20,677 nt of DNA from Candidatus Latescibacterota bacterium (GTDB lineage: Bacteria > Latescibacterota > UBA2968 > UBA8231). The notes beneath the pieces were generated by a model that did not search any database, was not told the DNA's origin, and saw only the letters and a program-made list of their open reading frames with translations. The stretch lies in assembly GCA_022827165.1 (NCBI GenBank), contig JAJDTN010000189.1, forward strand, positions 1 to 20,677. The letters run 5' to 3'. Position 1 is the stretch's first letter, and every line of letters begins with the position of its first letter. The position numbers were made by a program, and so were the translations under genes. Positions 6,248 through 13,052 of this stretch are shown here, piece after piece.

Positions 6248-9200
6248 ATGGCCACCAAGACGGCCCGCCTGACGGCGGCGGTCGAGCATTACCTGACCGA
6301 CCTGCACCGAATCCGCGCCTCCGGCAGCGCCACGGGGGAGCGCTCCAGCTACGGGCCGCTGGCCAACCTGCTCAACGCCGTGGGCGGCGCCCTCAAGCCC
6401 AAGGTGTTCTGTGTCGGGGAGCTGGCCGACCAGGGGGCAGGCCATCCCGACTTTGGGCTCTATTCGTCGCGGCAGGTGCAGAAGGGGCAGCCCCGGCCAG
6501 GGCAGACACCGGAGCGCGGCGTGGTGGAGGTGAAGTCCGCGGAAGACGACGCCTGGCTGACCGCGCACAGCCGACAGGTCAGCCGCTATTGGGACCGCTA
6601 CGGCCTCGTGCTGGTGACCAACACCCGCGACTTTGTGCTCGTCGGGGAGGACTCGGCGCGCCTTCCCACCAAGCTCGAGGCCTTCCGGCTGGCGGAGAGC
6701 GCCGAGGAGTTCGAGCAGCGCCTGGAGACGCCACAATCCTTCGCCCGCGACATTGGCGCCGGCCTGGCCGAGTACCTGGGCCGGGCGCTGGCGCACCGCG
6801 CCGCGCTGTCCGAGCCGAGGGACCTCGCCTGGCTGTTGGCCTCGTACGCCCGCGACGGGCTGGCCCGGGTCGAGGCCGCCGGCGACGCACAACCGCTGAA
6901 GGCGGTGCGCTCCGCCCTTGAGGAGGCCCTGGGGGTTCGCTTCGAGGGCAAGCGCGGCGAGGCCTTCTTCCGCTCGACCCTCGTGCAGACCCTGTTCTAC
7001 GGCCTGTTCTCTGCCTGGGTGCTGTGGGCGCGGCAAGCCAGGCAGGATGACCGCTTCGACTGGCGCACCTCGGTCTGGCACCTGCGCGCCCCGGTCCTGC
7101 GGGCGCTCTTCCATCAGCTCTCGGGCCCCGCCCGCCTGCGGCACCTCGACCTCGTCGAGGTGATGGACTGGACCGCGGCGGCCCTCGACCGGGTGGACCG
7201 GCCGGCCTTCTTCTCCCGCTTCAACGAGGGCGAGGCCGTGCCCTACTTCTACGAGCCCTTCCTCGAAGCCTTCGACCCCGGCCTGCGCAAGCAACTCGGG
7301 GTCTGGTACACGCCGTCTGAAGTCGTGCGCTACATGGTCGCCCGCGTCGACCGGGCGTTGCGGGATGACCTCGGGATCTCCGACGGGCTGGCCGCCGACA
7401 ACGTCTACGTCCTCGACCCCTGCTGCGGCACCGGCGCCTATCTGGCCGAAGTCCTGCGCCGCATCGCCGCCAACCTCGAAGGCCGCGGCCTCGGCGCCCT
7501 CGCCGGCGCGCGGGTGAAGCAGGCGGCCCTGGAACGGGTCTTCGGCTTCGAGATCATGCCCGCCCCCTTCGTCGTCGCCCACCTGCAAGTCGGCCTCACC
7601 CTGCAGGACCTCGACGCGCCGCTGGCGGAGGACGGAGACGAACGCGCCGGTGTCTTCCTCACCAACGCCCTCACCGGCTGGGAGCCGAAGACCGACAAGC
7701 CCCTGCCCTTCCCGGAGTTGGAGGAGGAACGGGACCGCGCCGAGCGCGTGAAGCGGGACACCCCGATCCTGGTGATCCTCGGCAATCCGCCCTACAACGG
7801 CTTCGCCGGCGTGGCGGTGGAGGAGGAGCGGGAGCTGTCCGAGGCCTACCGCACGACGAAGCGGGTGCGCCGGCCCGAGGGACGAGGGTTGAACGATCTC
7901 TACGTGCGGTTCTTCCGCATGGCGGAACGGCGCATCGCCGAGAGGACGGGCCAGGGTGTGGTCTGCTTCATCTCCAACTACTCCTGGCTCGACGGGCTGT
8001 CTTTCACCGGGATGCGCGAGCGCTATCTCGAGGCATTCGACGCGATCCGCATCGACTGCTTGAACGGCGACAAATACAAGACCGGCAAGGTGGCGCCCGA
8101 CGGCTCACCCGACCCGAGCATTTTTTCGACGGAAGGCGACCCGGTCGGCATTCAAGTTGGGACGGCGATTGCGACGCTGGTGCGCAAGGCCAACCATGTG
8201 CCAACTGGAGAGGTCGGCTTTCGACATTTGTGGGGACAAGCCAAGCGCGAGGAACTGATTGAGACTGAGGAGACGGAACCGGACGTGCTCTACAAGCATA
8301 TTGCACCGGTGTTGCCGCTGGGCCAGCCGTTCATGCAAACGGCGGTGAGCGAGGGCTGGTTCGACTGGCCGGCCTTGACCGATCTGTTCCCAGTTCGATT
8401 TCACGGAGTTCTGACCAACCGTGATGCTTTTCTCGTCGACGTTGACATAGATCGGCTCAAGACTCGGGTCGCTGATTACTTCAATACGGAACTGAGCCAT
8501 GACCAGGTAGCGCGGCGCTATCCAAGTGCGATGAAATCCACGGCGCGGTTTGACGCTGATTCTGGGCGGAACGCACTGCTTGCGCGTGGAGGTCCAGTCA
8601 ACGCCGGCTTTATACGCCTTGCTTACCGGCCATTTGACAATCGCTGGCTCTATTGGGAAGCGGAAACGAAACTGCTTGACGAGAAGCGCGTTGACTACCG
8701 GCCGCATGTGTTCGATGGAAATATGTGGCTGTCAGCCGCGCAGCATCTGCGGAAGGACGCAGAAGAACCACAAGCTTGTTTTACGAAACGAATCGGTTCA
8801 CATCATCTGATTGAGCGCGGTGCTAACATGTTCCCTGCCTACCTCCGTGACAGGGGCCTCGGAATCAGCGGCAACGAAATACAACGCCGCCCCAACTTGT
8901 CCGGTGCCGCCCAACGCTATCTCCACCGAATCGGCGCGAGCGTAGAAAATCTCTTCCACCATGTCCTCGCCACCCTCCACGACCCCGCCTACCGAGAGGC
9001 CAACGCCGGGGCTCTCCGCATGGAATGGCCCCGCATCCCGCTCCCGGGCTGGCCCGATGGCGATGCTGACGGCGCAGCAGAGACCCTCGCTGAATCAGCG
9101 GCGCGCGGCCGGGAACTCGCACGCCTGCTCGATCCCGACACGCCGGTGCCCGGCGTTACCCAAGGCACGTTGCTTCCAGAGATCAGCGCCATCGCCGTAC

Positions 9201-9586
9201 CGGCCACGTCCGGCGGCCGCAACATGACCGGCGACGATTTCGCCCTGACAGCGGGGTGGGGCCACTTCGGAACGGGTGACGCGGTGATGCCGGGGCAAGG
9301 CCGTATCGTCGAACGCGAATACACCCCAGAGGAACGCGCCGCCCTCGGCGATGCCATCCCCACCCTCGGCGCCACGACGCTGGACGTCTACCTGAACGAC
9401 CGCGCCTTCTGGCGCAACGTCCCCGCCGCCATCTGGGACTACAAGCTCGGCGGCTACCAAGTCCTCAAGAAGTGGCTGTCCTACCGGGAGCGGGATGTTC
9501 TTGGGCGGGCCCTGTCGCCGGAGGAAGTGCTGTACTTTGCGGACACTACGCGACGGATGGAAAGGCTGTTGGCGTTGACAACTTAG
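6248..9586 (+). CDS. Single-chain restriction-modification enzyme (type ISP/IIG-like: nuclease, N6-adenine methylase, specificity domain)
   Basis: This 1112-residue protein combines cleavage, methylation and target recognition. The N-terminal domain has a PD-(D/E)xK-like nuclease motif (Pro67-Asp68, then Glu94-Val-Lys96). The central adenine methylase has the SAM-binding motif DPCCGTG from Asp390 and the catalytic NPPY at 513-516. The C-terminal part, with IWDYKLGGYQVLKKWLSYRE near the end, matches the specificity domain of type ISP enzymes. Classical type ISP proteins such as LlaGI also carry a helicase between nuclease and methylase; no Walker or DEAD-box motif is visible here, so the architecture is closer to type IIG. 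The segment around 8100-8900 is richer in A/T than the flanks (27 of 60 G/C at 8761-8820, 40 of 60 at 7261-7320), suggesting an exchanged recognition module. Confidence 0.9.
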   Translation: MATKTARLTAAVEHYLTDLHRIRASGSATGERSSYGPLANLLNAVGGALKPKVFCVGELADQGAGHPDFGLYSSRQVQKGQPRPGQTPERGVVEVKSAEDDAWLTAHSRQVSRYWDRYGLVLVTNTRDFVLVGEDSARLPTKLEAFRLAESAEEFEQRLETPQSFARDIGAGLAEYLGRALAHRAALSEPRDLAWLLASYARDGLARVEAAGDAQPLKAVRSALEEALGVRFEGKRGEAFFRSTLVQTLFYGLFSAWVLWARQARQDDRFDWRTSVWHLRAPVLRALFHQLSGPARLRHLDLVEVMDWTAAALDRVDRPAFFSRFNEGEAVPYFYEPFLEAFDPGLRKQLGVWYTPSEVVRYMVARVDRALRDDLGISDGLAADNVYVLDPCCGTGAYLAEVLRRIAANLEGRGLGALAGARVKQAALERVFGFEIMPAPFVVAHLQVGLTLQDLDAPLAEDGDERAGVFLTNALTGWEPKTDKPLPFPELEEERDRAERVKRDTPILVILGNPPYNGFAGVAVEEERELSEAYRTTKRVRRPEGRGLNDLYVRFFRMAERRIAERTGQGVVCFISNYSWLDGLSFTGMRERYLEAFDAIRIDCLNGDKYKTGKVAPDGSPDPSIFSTEGDPVGIQVGTAIATLVRKANHVPTGEVGFRHLWGQAKREELIETEETEPDVLYKHIAPVLPLGQPFMQTAVSEGWFDWPALTDLFPVRFHGVLTNRDAFLVDVDIDRLKTRVADYFNTELSHDQVARRYPSAMKSTARFDADSGRNALLARGGPVNAGFIRLAYRPFDNRWLYWEAETKLLDEKRVDYRPHVFDGNMWLSAAQHLRKDAEEPQACFTKRIGSHHLIERGANMFPAYLRDRGLGISGNEIQRRPNLSGAAQRYLHRIGASVENLFHHVLATLHDPAYREANAGALRMEWPRIPLPGWPDGDADGAAETLAESAARGRELARLLDPDTPVPGVTQGTLLPEISAIAVPATSGGRNMTGDDFALTAGWGHFGTGDAVMPGQGRIVEREYTPEERAALGDAIPTLGATTLDVYLNDRAFWRNVPAAIWDYKLGGYQVLKKWLSYRERDVLGRALSPEEVLYFADTTRRMERLLALTT

Positions 9587-9593
9587 GGTCCGC

Positions 9594-9612
9594 AAAGCCT
9601 GGCTTGGGCTTT
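9594..9612. repeat. Hairpin AAAGCC/GGCTTT after the restriction-modification gene
   Basis: A 6-base stem, AAAGCC (9594-9599) with GGCTTT (9607-9612), and a 7-base loop lie eight bases after the stop codon. An additional GGG/CCC pairing outside it is possible. There is no run of T afterwards, so it is not a classical intrinsic terminator. It may act as a weak stop or stabilise the mRNA end between the convergent genes. Confidence 0.3.
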
Positions 9613-9680
9613 GTCCCGAATCAACTGCAACTGCGGGCGGTGGCCTTACCCTTTGGGCTACACCCAACCGTGACTCAACT

Positions 9681-9699
9681 ACTTCCGACGTGAGGAAGT
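9681..9699. repeat. Hairpin ACTTCC/GGAAGT between convergent genes
   Basis: ACTTCC (9681-9686) pairs with GGAAGT (9694-9699) around a 7-base loop, 16 bases beyond the apeA stop on the minus strand. A second stem, GGATCG (9704-9709) with CGATCC (9721-9726), spans that stop. Neither is followed by a T run. They may act as a transcription end for apeA, but this is weak. Confidence 0.3.
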
Positions 9700-9714
9700 G
9701 GAAGGATCGATGCG

Positions 9715-11154
9715 TCAGACCGATCCCTCAGAGGCCTCCGGATCTTCAATTCCAAGCTTATTCCGAAGGGTCCGATTCTCGTTCACCATGGATTTGATGG
9801 AGTCAATGTCCATTCCAATGAGCTGAAGGAAATGCATCTGAAACAGGGCTTCGAGCTTCATACACAGTTTCCGCAGGTCCTCTCCCTCGGTCAGTTCGCT
9901 TTGGGAACTCTTGCTATCGTAGTGTGTCAGGTAGTTCCTTGTGTCTACGACCTTGTTGATGAATGAGCGGCGCTCCTGGCTATTGCCATACAAATCATCC
10001 CAAGGCTCAATTAGACTCTTGATCCGTTTTCTCAGAGAAAGCTCGTTGGCATGAGTTAGTCGCGACTCTATCCAGCCCTTCCGATCCTTCGGGACGATCT
10101 CCACTATCCTATGGACTATACCTTCGAACTCATCTCTCTTCATTTCCGTTTCGCTGGAGCTACGTCTATGAAGTACTTCTATGCCCTGTATGAGCGATAG
10201 GAATTTCCACTCCAGAAATTTGCTACTGCCGGAGGTAGAGGCAAAGTACATATTGAATGCAGGTTCAGACTTCCCATATGCTTCAAGCCATATAGGCAGG
10301 ACTTCCTCAATGCGACCAGCTATATCTCTATAGGAAAACAGCATGTCAAATATCCTGACTTCGGGCTTTCTTCCGAAGTCCTCTAATGGGCTCCGATAGT
10401 ATATATCTATCGGGACTTCGTACTTTCCCCCGCTTGTGAGTTCTCCTGTTATTCCTGGTGAGAATCCAGTAATGGAGTCCACTGCTACATTCTTGTCAAT
10501 CGAGAAACATAGGAACTTACGAAGCTTGAAGATCAGATCAAGGAAGTCCTTTGTGGGAAGTAACTCCTTTGACTACAAAGATATATGTGCCTTCTGAGTA
10601 ATGTGCGACTCGGTGCTACTGTGAGATGGCAAAGTGCATGTGAATGTGAAGGTTAGGCGAATGTCACCAGACAAATCGAGTGAGATATCGCTTGGTAGCC
10701 TATGGGCTATGAGACTCTCCCTTTCCTCCCAGTTTACCTCTGTCTCAAATCCTGAAACCGAGAGCCATTCATCGAGCCCTTCCACAGTGAATCTGACTCT
10801 TGAGAAGGCAATTTCCTCTCCTTCACCGTAATTGACTCCAAGGAAGGCGTGTTCAGCCTTGATGGTTGCGGTCGAGATTCCGCCAAATTTGGTGTTTCTA
10901 GCTACATAGGAACATGCATCCAAAGTGACGCGGCTGTCGCCGGCTATACCGCATATGCGATCCCATTCCCTGCCAGATTGGGAGTGTCCCAAGGGGGGGG
11001 CGTTAAGCAGAGTGAGGCTGGGATTGTAGAAATAGCTTATTTCAAGGGTTACTCTTCCGGACTTGGATACGCGTAGAATCCCCGGGACTTGGTGTTCTGG
11101 ATCTTGGGGTAGCCAGAAGAACCCGGGCCTCTCAATTGGCTCAGAGAGACGCAT
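9715..11154 (-). pseudogene. apeA: ApeA-like HEPN anti-phage protein, interrupted by an in-frame TAG
   Basis: Two open segments in one frame form an ApeA-type gene of 480 codons. Segment 1 (11154-10576, 193 codons) has the family's N-terminal beta domain: GFFWLPQDPEHQVPGIL, a VTLDACSY strand and FTVEGLDEWLSV. Codon 194 is TAG (10575-10573). Thirty open codons follow without a shift (SKELLPTKDFLDLIFKLRKF and on), then the rest, which ends in a helical HEPN domain. Its RNase motif RNYLTHY is intact (Arg406, His411 counted from the first ATG). ApeA is a single-gene abortive-infection system. The ATG at 11154 has AGGAG 8 bases upstream. The gene is much poorer in G/C than its neighbours (30 of 60 at 10261-10320), suggesting transfer. 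The stop may be a real nonsense mutation or a base-call error; a GTG at 10482 could start the HEPN half alone. Confidence 0.82.
10573..10575 (-). other. In-frame amber codon inside apeA
   Basis: The trinucleotide reads CTA on the plus strand, so TAG on the coding strand. From the ATG at 11154 it is codon 194. The GTG at 10482 lies exactly 31 codons further on in the same frame, and no other stop lies between. No compensating frameshift is needed, so a single base change would restore the whole gene. Confidence 0.9.
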
Positions 11155-11231
11155 GGTAAGGCTCCTCTCGCATGTGGGGCCGTTTCGGCTCCTTCAAAGT
11201 GTACATGGCTTCGGCGCCCGGCGGTCAGGGA

Positions 11232-11477
11232 TTAGGCATCGTCGGGTTCCGGTGGTTGCCCCCCGTCACGCCGCAGCAGCCGGCGTGCCGCCTCGATGTC
11301 GGCCTTCCCGCCGCGCGCGGTGAAGAACTCCGCGGTCTTCATGGCAGCGACCTTCTCGGCGACGGCCGTCGTGACGAACTGATTGATGCTCGTGCCGTCT
11401 TCCTTGCTGATCTCCACGACCGCTGCCTTCAGAGAGGCGGGCAGCCGCAGCAGGTACGTGCTGCTTCCCTTGCTCAT
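11232..11477 (-). CDS. Ribbon-helix-helix antitoxin
   Basis: This 81-residue protein begins MSKGSSTYLLRLPASLKA, a short beta strand followed by two helices (AAVVEISKEDG, SINQFVTTAVAEKV). That is the MetJ/Arc ribbon-helix-helix DNA-binding fold seen in HicB-type and PIN-associated antitoxins. The remainder is a charged tail that would bind the toxin. The ATG at 11477 has a near-perfect GGAGGA about 7 bases upstream and overlaps the PIN remnant's stop as ATGA. The same frame is open upstream to 11696, but that part is the frameshifted end of the toxin gene and not a natural fusion. The partner toxin is broken, so this is an antitoxin that may have outlived its toxin. Confidence 0.8.
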   Translation of the reverse strand: MSKGSSTYLLRLPASLKAAVVEISKEDGTSINQFVTTAVAEKVAAMKTAEFFTARGGKADIEAARRLLRRDGGQPPEPDDA

Positions 11478-11696
11478 TTCGATGTCCTCCTCAAAGCCTG
11501 TTGGGGCGACAGCAGGGCGATTCGGAAGCGTCCGGGGGCATCGCCGAAGTCTTCGGTTGAAGGTGATCAAGGCATCTGCAAAACCGTTGATGGCGGCTTC
11601 GAGCACCATCTCGTCGGCCGGGTCTCGGAGTTGGGGACCCCACAGGACCCGTGTCTGTACGGGGTCCGGGACCCCGCAGAGCGCGGATGTGATCAT
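11474..11696 (-). pseudogene. PIN-domain toxin remnant (COG1569-like), 5'-truncated and frameshifted
   Basis: The segment encodes only the C-terminal half of a PIN-family endoribonuclease toxin: RVLWGPQLRDPADEMVLEA, then GFADALITFN. About 80 N-terminal residues, including the first acidic metal ligand (usually in an LDTNV-type motif), are missing. After TFN the family would continue R-DFG; here that continuation is only found in another frame (RDFGDAPGRFRIALLSPQQ and on to TSK-stop). One extra base near 11550 therefore breaks the gene. The corrected frame ends in a TGA overlapping the antitoxin ATG, which confirms an original toxin-antitoxin operon. The missing 5' half would lie where hicA now sits, so insertion or deletion at the hicA edge probably removed it. 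Confidence 0.75.
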
Positions 11697-11713
11697 TGCT
11701 CCTCAGTCGGGCA

Positions 11714-11944
11714 TCAACTGCTGAGCAGACCAACAAATGCCTCCCTGTCAATCTTGAGATCCTTCTGGATTTTCGACATGAGGCCCCGGCCGATTGTCTC
11801 GCCAGCATGAATGGGCACCACCGTACTCCGCCCATCAGGATGCTTCAAAATTGCATGGCTGCCTCGTTGTCTCACAAGCTCGAAGCCGGCTTTTCGGAGC
11901 GATCGGACCACGTGGGCGCCAGTTACGCGCGGCATTCTGGTCAT
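11714..11944 (-). CDS. hicA: HicA toxin (mRNA interferase)
   Basis: The product is a 76-residue toxin of the double-stranded-RNA-binding-like HicA fold. It shows PRVTGAHVVRSLRKAGFELVR, then QRGSHAILKHPDG with the catalytic His, then TVVPIHAGETIGRGLMSKI, all typical of HicA. HicA degrades mRNA and tmRNA until HicB neutralises it. The ATG at 11944 overlaps the hicB stop as ATGA; a second ATG four codons in (MPRVTG) is an alternative. The order hicB then hicA is the reverse of the E. coli hicAB locus but is common elsewhere. All expected motifs are present, so the toxin looks active. Confidence 0.92.
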   Translation of the reverse strand: MTRMPRVTGAHVVRSLRKAGFELVRQRGSHAILKHPDGRSTVVPIHAGETIGRGLMSKIQKDLKIDREAFVGLLSS

Positions 11945-12153
11945 ACTGATATTCTTTGAACGCCTACCAGCTCAAGCGTACTCGCAGCTTCCTTACCGTT
12001 GGCCTCAAGCCAAAGTGCGATCGCCTCCTGCATCCGTTCGAGTAACTCGTCGATTGATTTTCCCTGGGTATGGCAGCCCGGGAGTACGGGGACACTTCCA
12101 ACGTAGAAGTCGTCCTCGTCTTTCTCGATGACGATAGTGTATTCAAGGCTCAT
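11941..12153 (-). CDS. hicB: HicB antitoxin (short type)
   Basis: This 70-residue partial RNase-H-fold protein neutralises HicA. It shows the HicB pattern: SLEYTIVIEKDEDDFYVGSV, then LPGCHTQGKSIDELLERMQEAI. It lacks the C-terminal HTH or RHH DNA-binding domain of longer HicB proteins, so self-regulation through it alone is doubtful. I chose the ATG at 12153, with GGAGG six bases upstream. A GTG- or ATG-led extension to 12186 would add 11 residues without family resemblance. Translation is coupled to hicA through an ATGA overlap. Confidence 0.92.
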   Translation of the reverse strand: MSLEYTIVIEKDEDDFYVGSVPVLPGCHTQGKSIDELLERMQEAIALWLEANGKEAASTLELVGVQRISV

Positions 12154-12196
12154 TGCATCCCTCCGAGAGTGCGGCTTGACGGTCATGGATTCAGGT

Positions 12197-12212
12197 CGCC
12201 TGGTGGCAGGCG
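12197..12212. repeat. Inverted repeat upstream of hicB
   Basis: CGCCTG (12197-12202) and CAGGCG (12207-12212) form a perfect 6-base dyad with a 4-base centre, about 45 bases before the hicB ATG. It could be the operator of the hicBA operon or a hairpin ending the neighbouring pseudogene transcript. No T run follows on the minus strand, so an operator fits slightly better. Confidence 0.33.
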
Positions 12213-12237
12213 GCGTTACAGAAAATACGGCTCCCCC

Positions 12238-12556
12238 TCAGTCCAGCCAGTCCTCGAAGATCCCGATGCGGTCATCCACCGGCTGGACCGCCCCCGCCTC
12301 CACCTCGCCGAGCACCAGCCGCCGGGTACCGCCGGCCCACAGGTCAGCCCCCACCGGGTGAACGGCGTCCACCTGCAGCGCATCCTCCTCCCGGGAATCG
12401 CCCAAGGCGGGGGGAATCTTCTCGGTGGCCGCGAGGAAGTCGGCCGGCCAGGCTCCAAGTCCGTCGCGATGGCAGCGCACGAGGAGGAGTTCAGCGTCGC
12501 TTGCGAGGGCTCCGGTGGCGCGCAGGGCGTGGCGGGGTGGGGGACAAGCCATAGTA
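12238..12556 (-). pseudogene. Partial duplicate of the heparinase gene 3' end
   Basis: This stretch is a diverged second copy of the last 120 or so codons of the heparinase-family gene that ends at 13053. Both copies end with IFEDWLD and stop, and share HPVGA-WAGG-RRLV and AIQPVD-like blocks. Upstream they share SDAE-LVRC and ALR-TG blocks. The copy lacks about 13 residues in the middle (the region of ALINGSYVSL) and loses the frame upstream of about 12530, where TAC-TAT-GG still aligns with the parent. No start or catalytic part is present, so it is a remnant. It could come from duplication followed by decay, or from an old paralogous gene largely deleted when the island arrived. Confidence 0.75.
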
Positions 12557-12579
12557 GGGGCCGGCGGGGCGGCCCGAGA

Positions 12580-12608
12580 TTCTCCGGCCTGCGGGTACCG
12601 CTTATAAT
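12580..12608 (+). promoter_or_regulatory. Possible promoter with consensus TATAAT
   Basis: A perfect TATAAT (12603-12608) stands out in this G/C-rich stretch. The hexamer 17 bases upstream (TTCTCC, 12580-12585) matches the -35 consensus at only three positions. It would transcribe towards the small coiled-coil gene at 12757. A chance match is quite possible. Confidence 0.3.
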
Positions 12609-12756
12609 CCGGGCAACGCTCGGGGCCGGGGCCTTCACTCAGGGAACACGATCACCGAATTCACTGCCGGGAGCACGGGGAGCGCTTGTCTCGCCTGGAA
12701 GGGCCGTTGAGCAGGTCAACGGTACCCTTCAGCAGTTGAGCGCTCGCCTCGGCAGC

Positions 12757-12906
12757 ATGGAAAACCAGACGAACGTCCGTTTCGACCGCCTCGAAGACCA
12801 AATGGGCGCCCGTTTCGACCGCTTGGAGAGGCGCATCAACTGGCTGATCGGATTGCAGGTCACGACTCTGGTCACCTTGGGCACGCTGATTCTGCTGAAA
12901 GCCTGA
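12757..12906 (+). CDS. Small coiled-coil protein with a C-terminal membrane helix
   Basis: From the ATG at 12757 this gives 49 residues: a charged heptad segment (MENQTNVRFDRLEDQMGA and on to RFDRLERRI), then one hydrophobic helix (about residues 30-46, LIGLQVTTLVTLGTLIL) and LLKA at the end. The block RFDRLE occurs twice, 33 bases apart. I do not recognise a family with certainty; similar tail-anchored coiled-coil mini-proteins are common hypotheticals. No ribosome site precedes the ATG, and coiled-coil-like sequence (EQVNGTLQQLSARLGS) continues upstream in frame to about 12700 without a start better than TTG at 12736. The natural 5' end may have been lost at a recombination junction. The possible TATAAT promoter lies about 150 bases upstream. 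Confidence 0.5.
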   Translation: MENQTNVRFDRLEDQMGARFDRLERRINWLIGLQVTTLVTLGTLILLKA

Positions 12907-13052
12907 CGGACCTGTCCCAAGATCGAGCCCGGCAGCCTTGGGGTCCGCAGTTCAGCGGCAAGGTGAGATCGGGCTGGGCGCCGCCGCCGACCACCGTGGA
13001 AAGCCCTGTCAGGCGGCCATCACCCTGCGGCCTGTTGTCCTGCAGCCCCCCC
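12907..13052. other. Non-coding spacer
   Basis: This is a spacer of about 146 bases between the small coiled-coil gene and the 3' end of the convergent heparinase gene. I see no gene, clear terminator with a T run or repeat in it. Confidence 0.5.

Noticed and set aside
5956..6258. N-terminal extension of MntA by 101 residues
   Set aside because: It exceeds family length, looks non-coding and covers the probable promoter; the ATG at 5955 gives the normal size.
6227..7588. Minus-strand open frame (453 codons) opposite the restriction-modification gene
   Set aside because: The plus strand carries the nuclease and methylase motifs; the antisense product has no family resemblance.
9587..9714. 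tRNA or small RNA between the restriction-modification gene and apeA
   Set aside because: There are short hairpins but no cloverleaf, no T-loop consensus and no T-run terminator.
10573..10575. Pyrrolysine insertion at the apeA TAG
   Set aside because: No pyl genes are in view and HEPN proteins are not known to use pyrrolysine; mutation or sequencing error is simpler.
11232..11696. A natural PIN-RHH fusion protein of 154 residues
   Set aside because: The PIN part ends abruptly in the wrong frame, and the antitoxin has its own strong start overlapping the corrected toxin stop, so the fusion is a frameshift by-product.
12778..12822. CRISPR-like or minisatellite repeat
   Set aside because: Only two 12-base units 33 bases apart, both coding for RFDR in a coiled coil; this is protein repetition and not an array.
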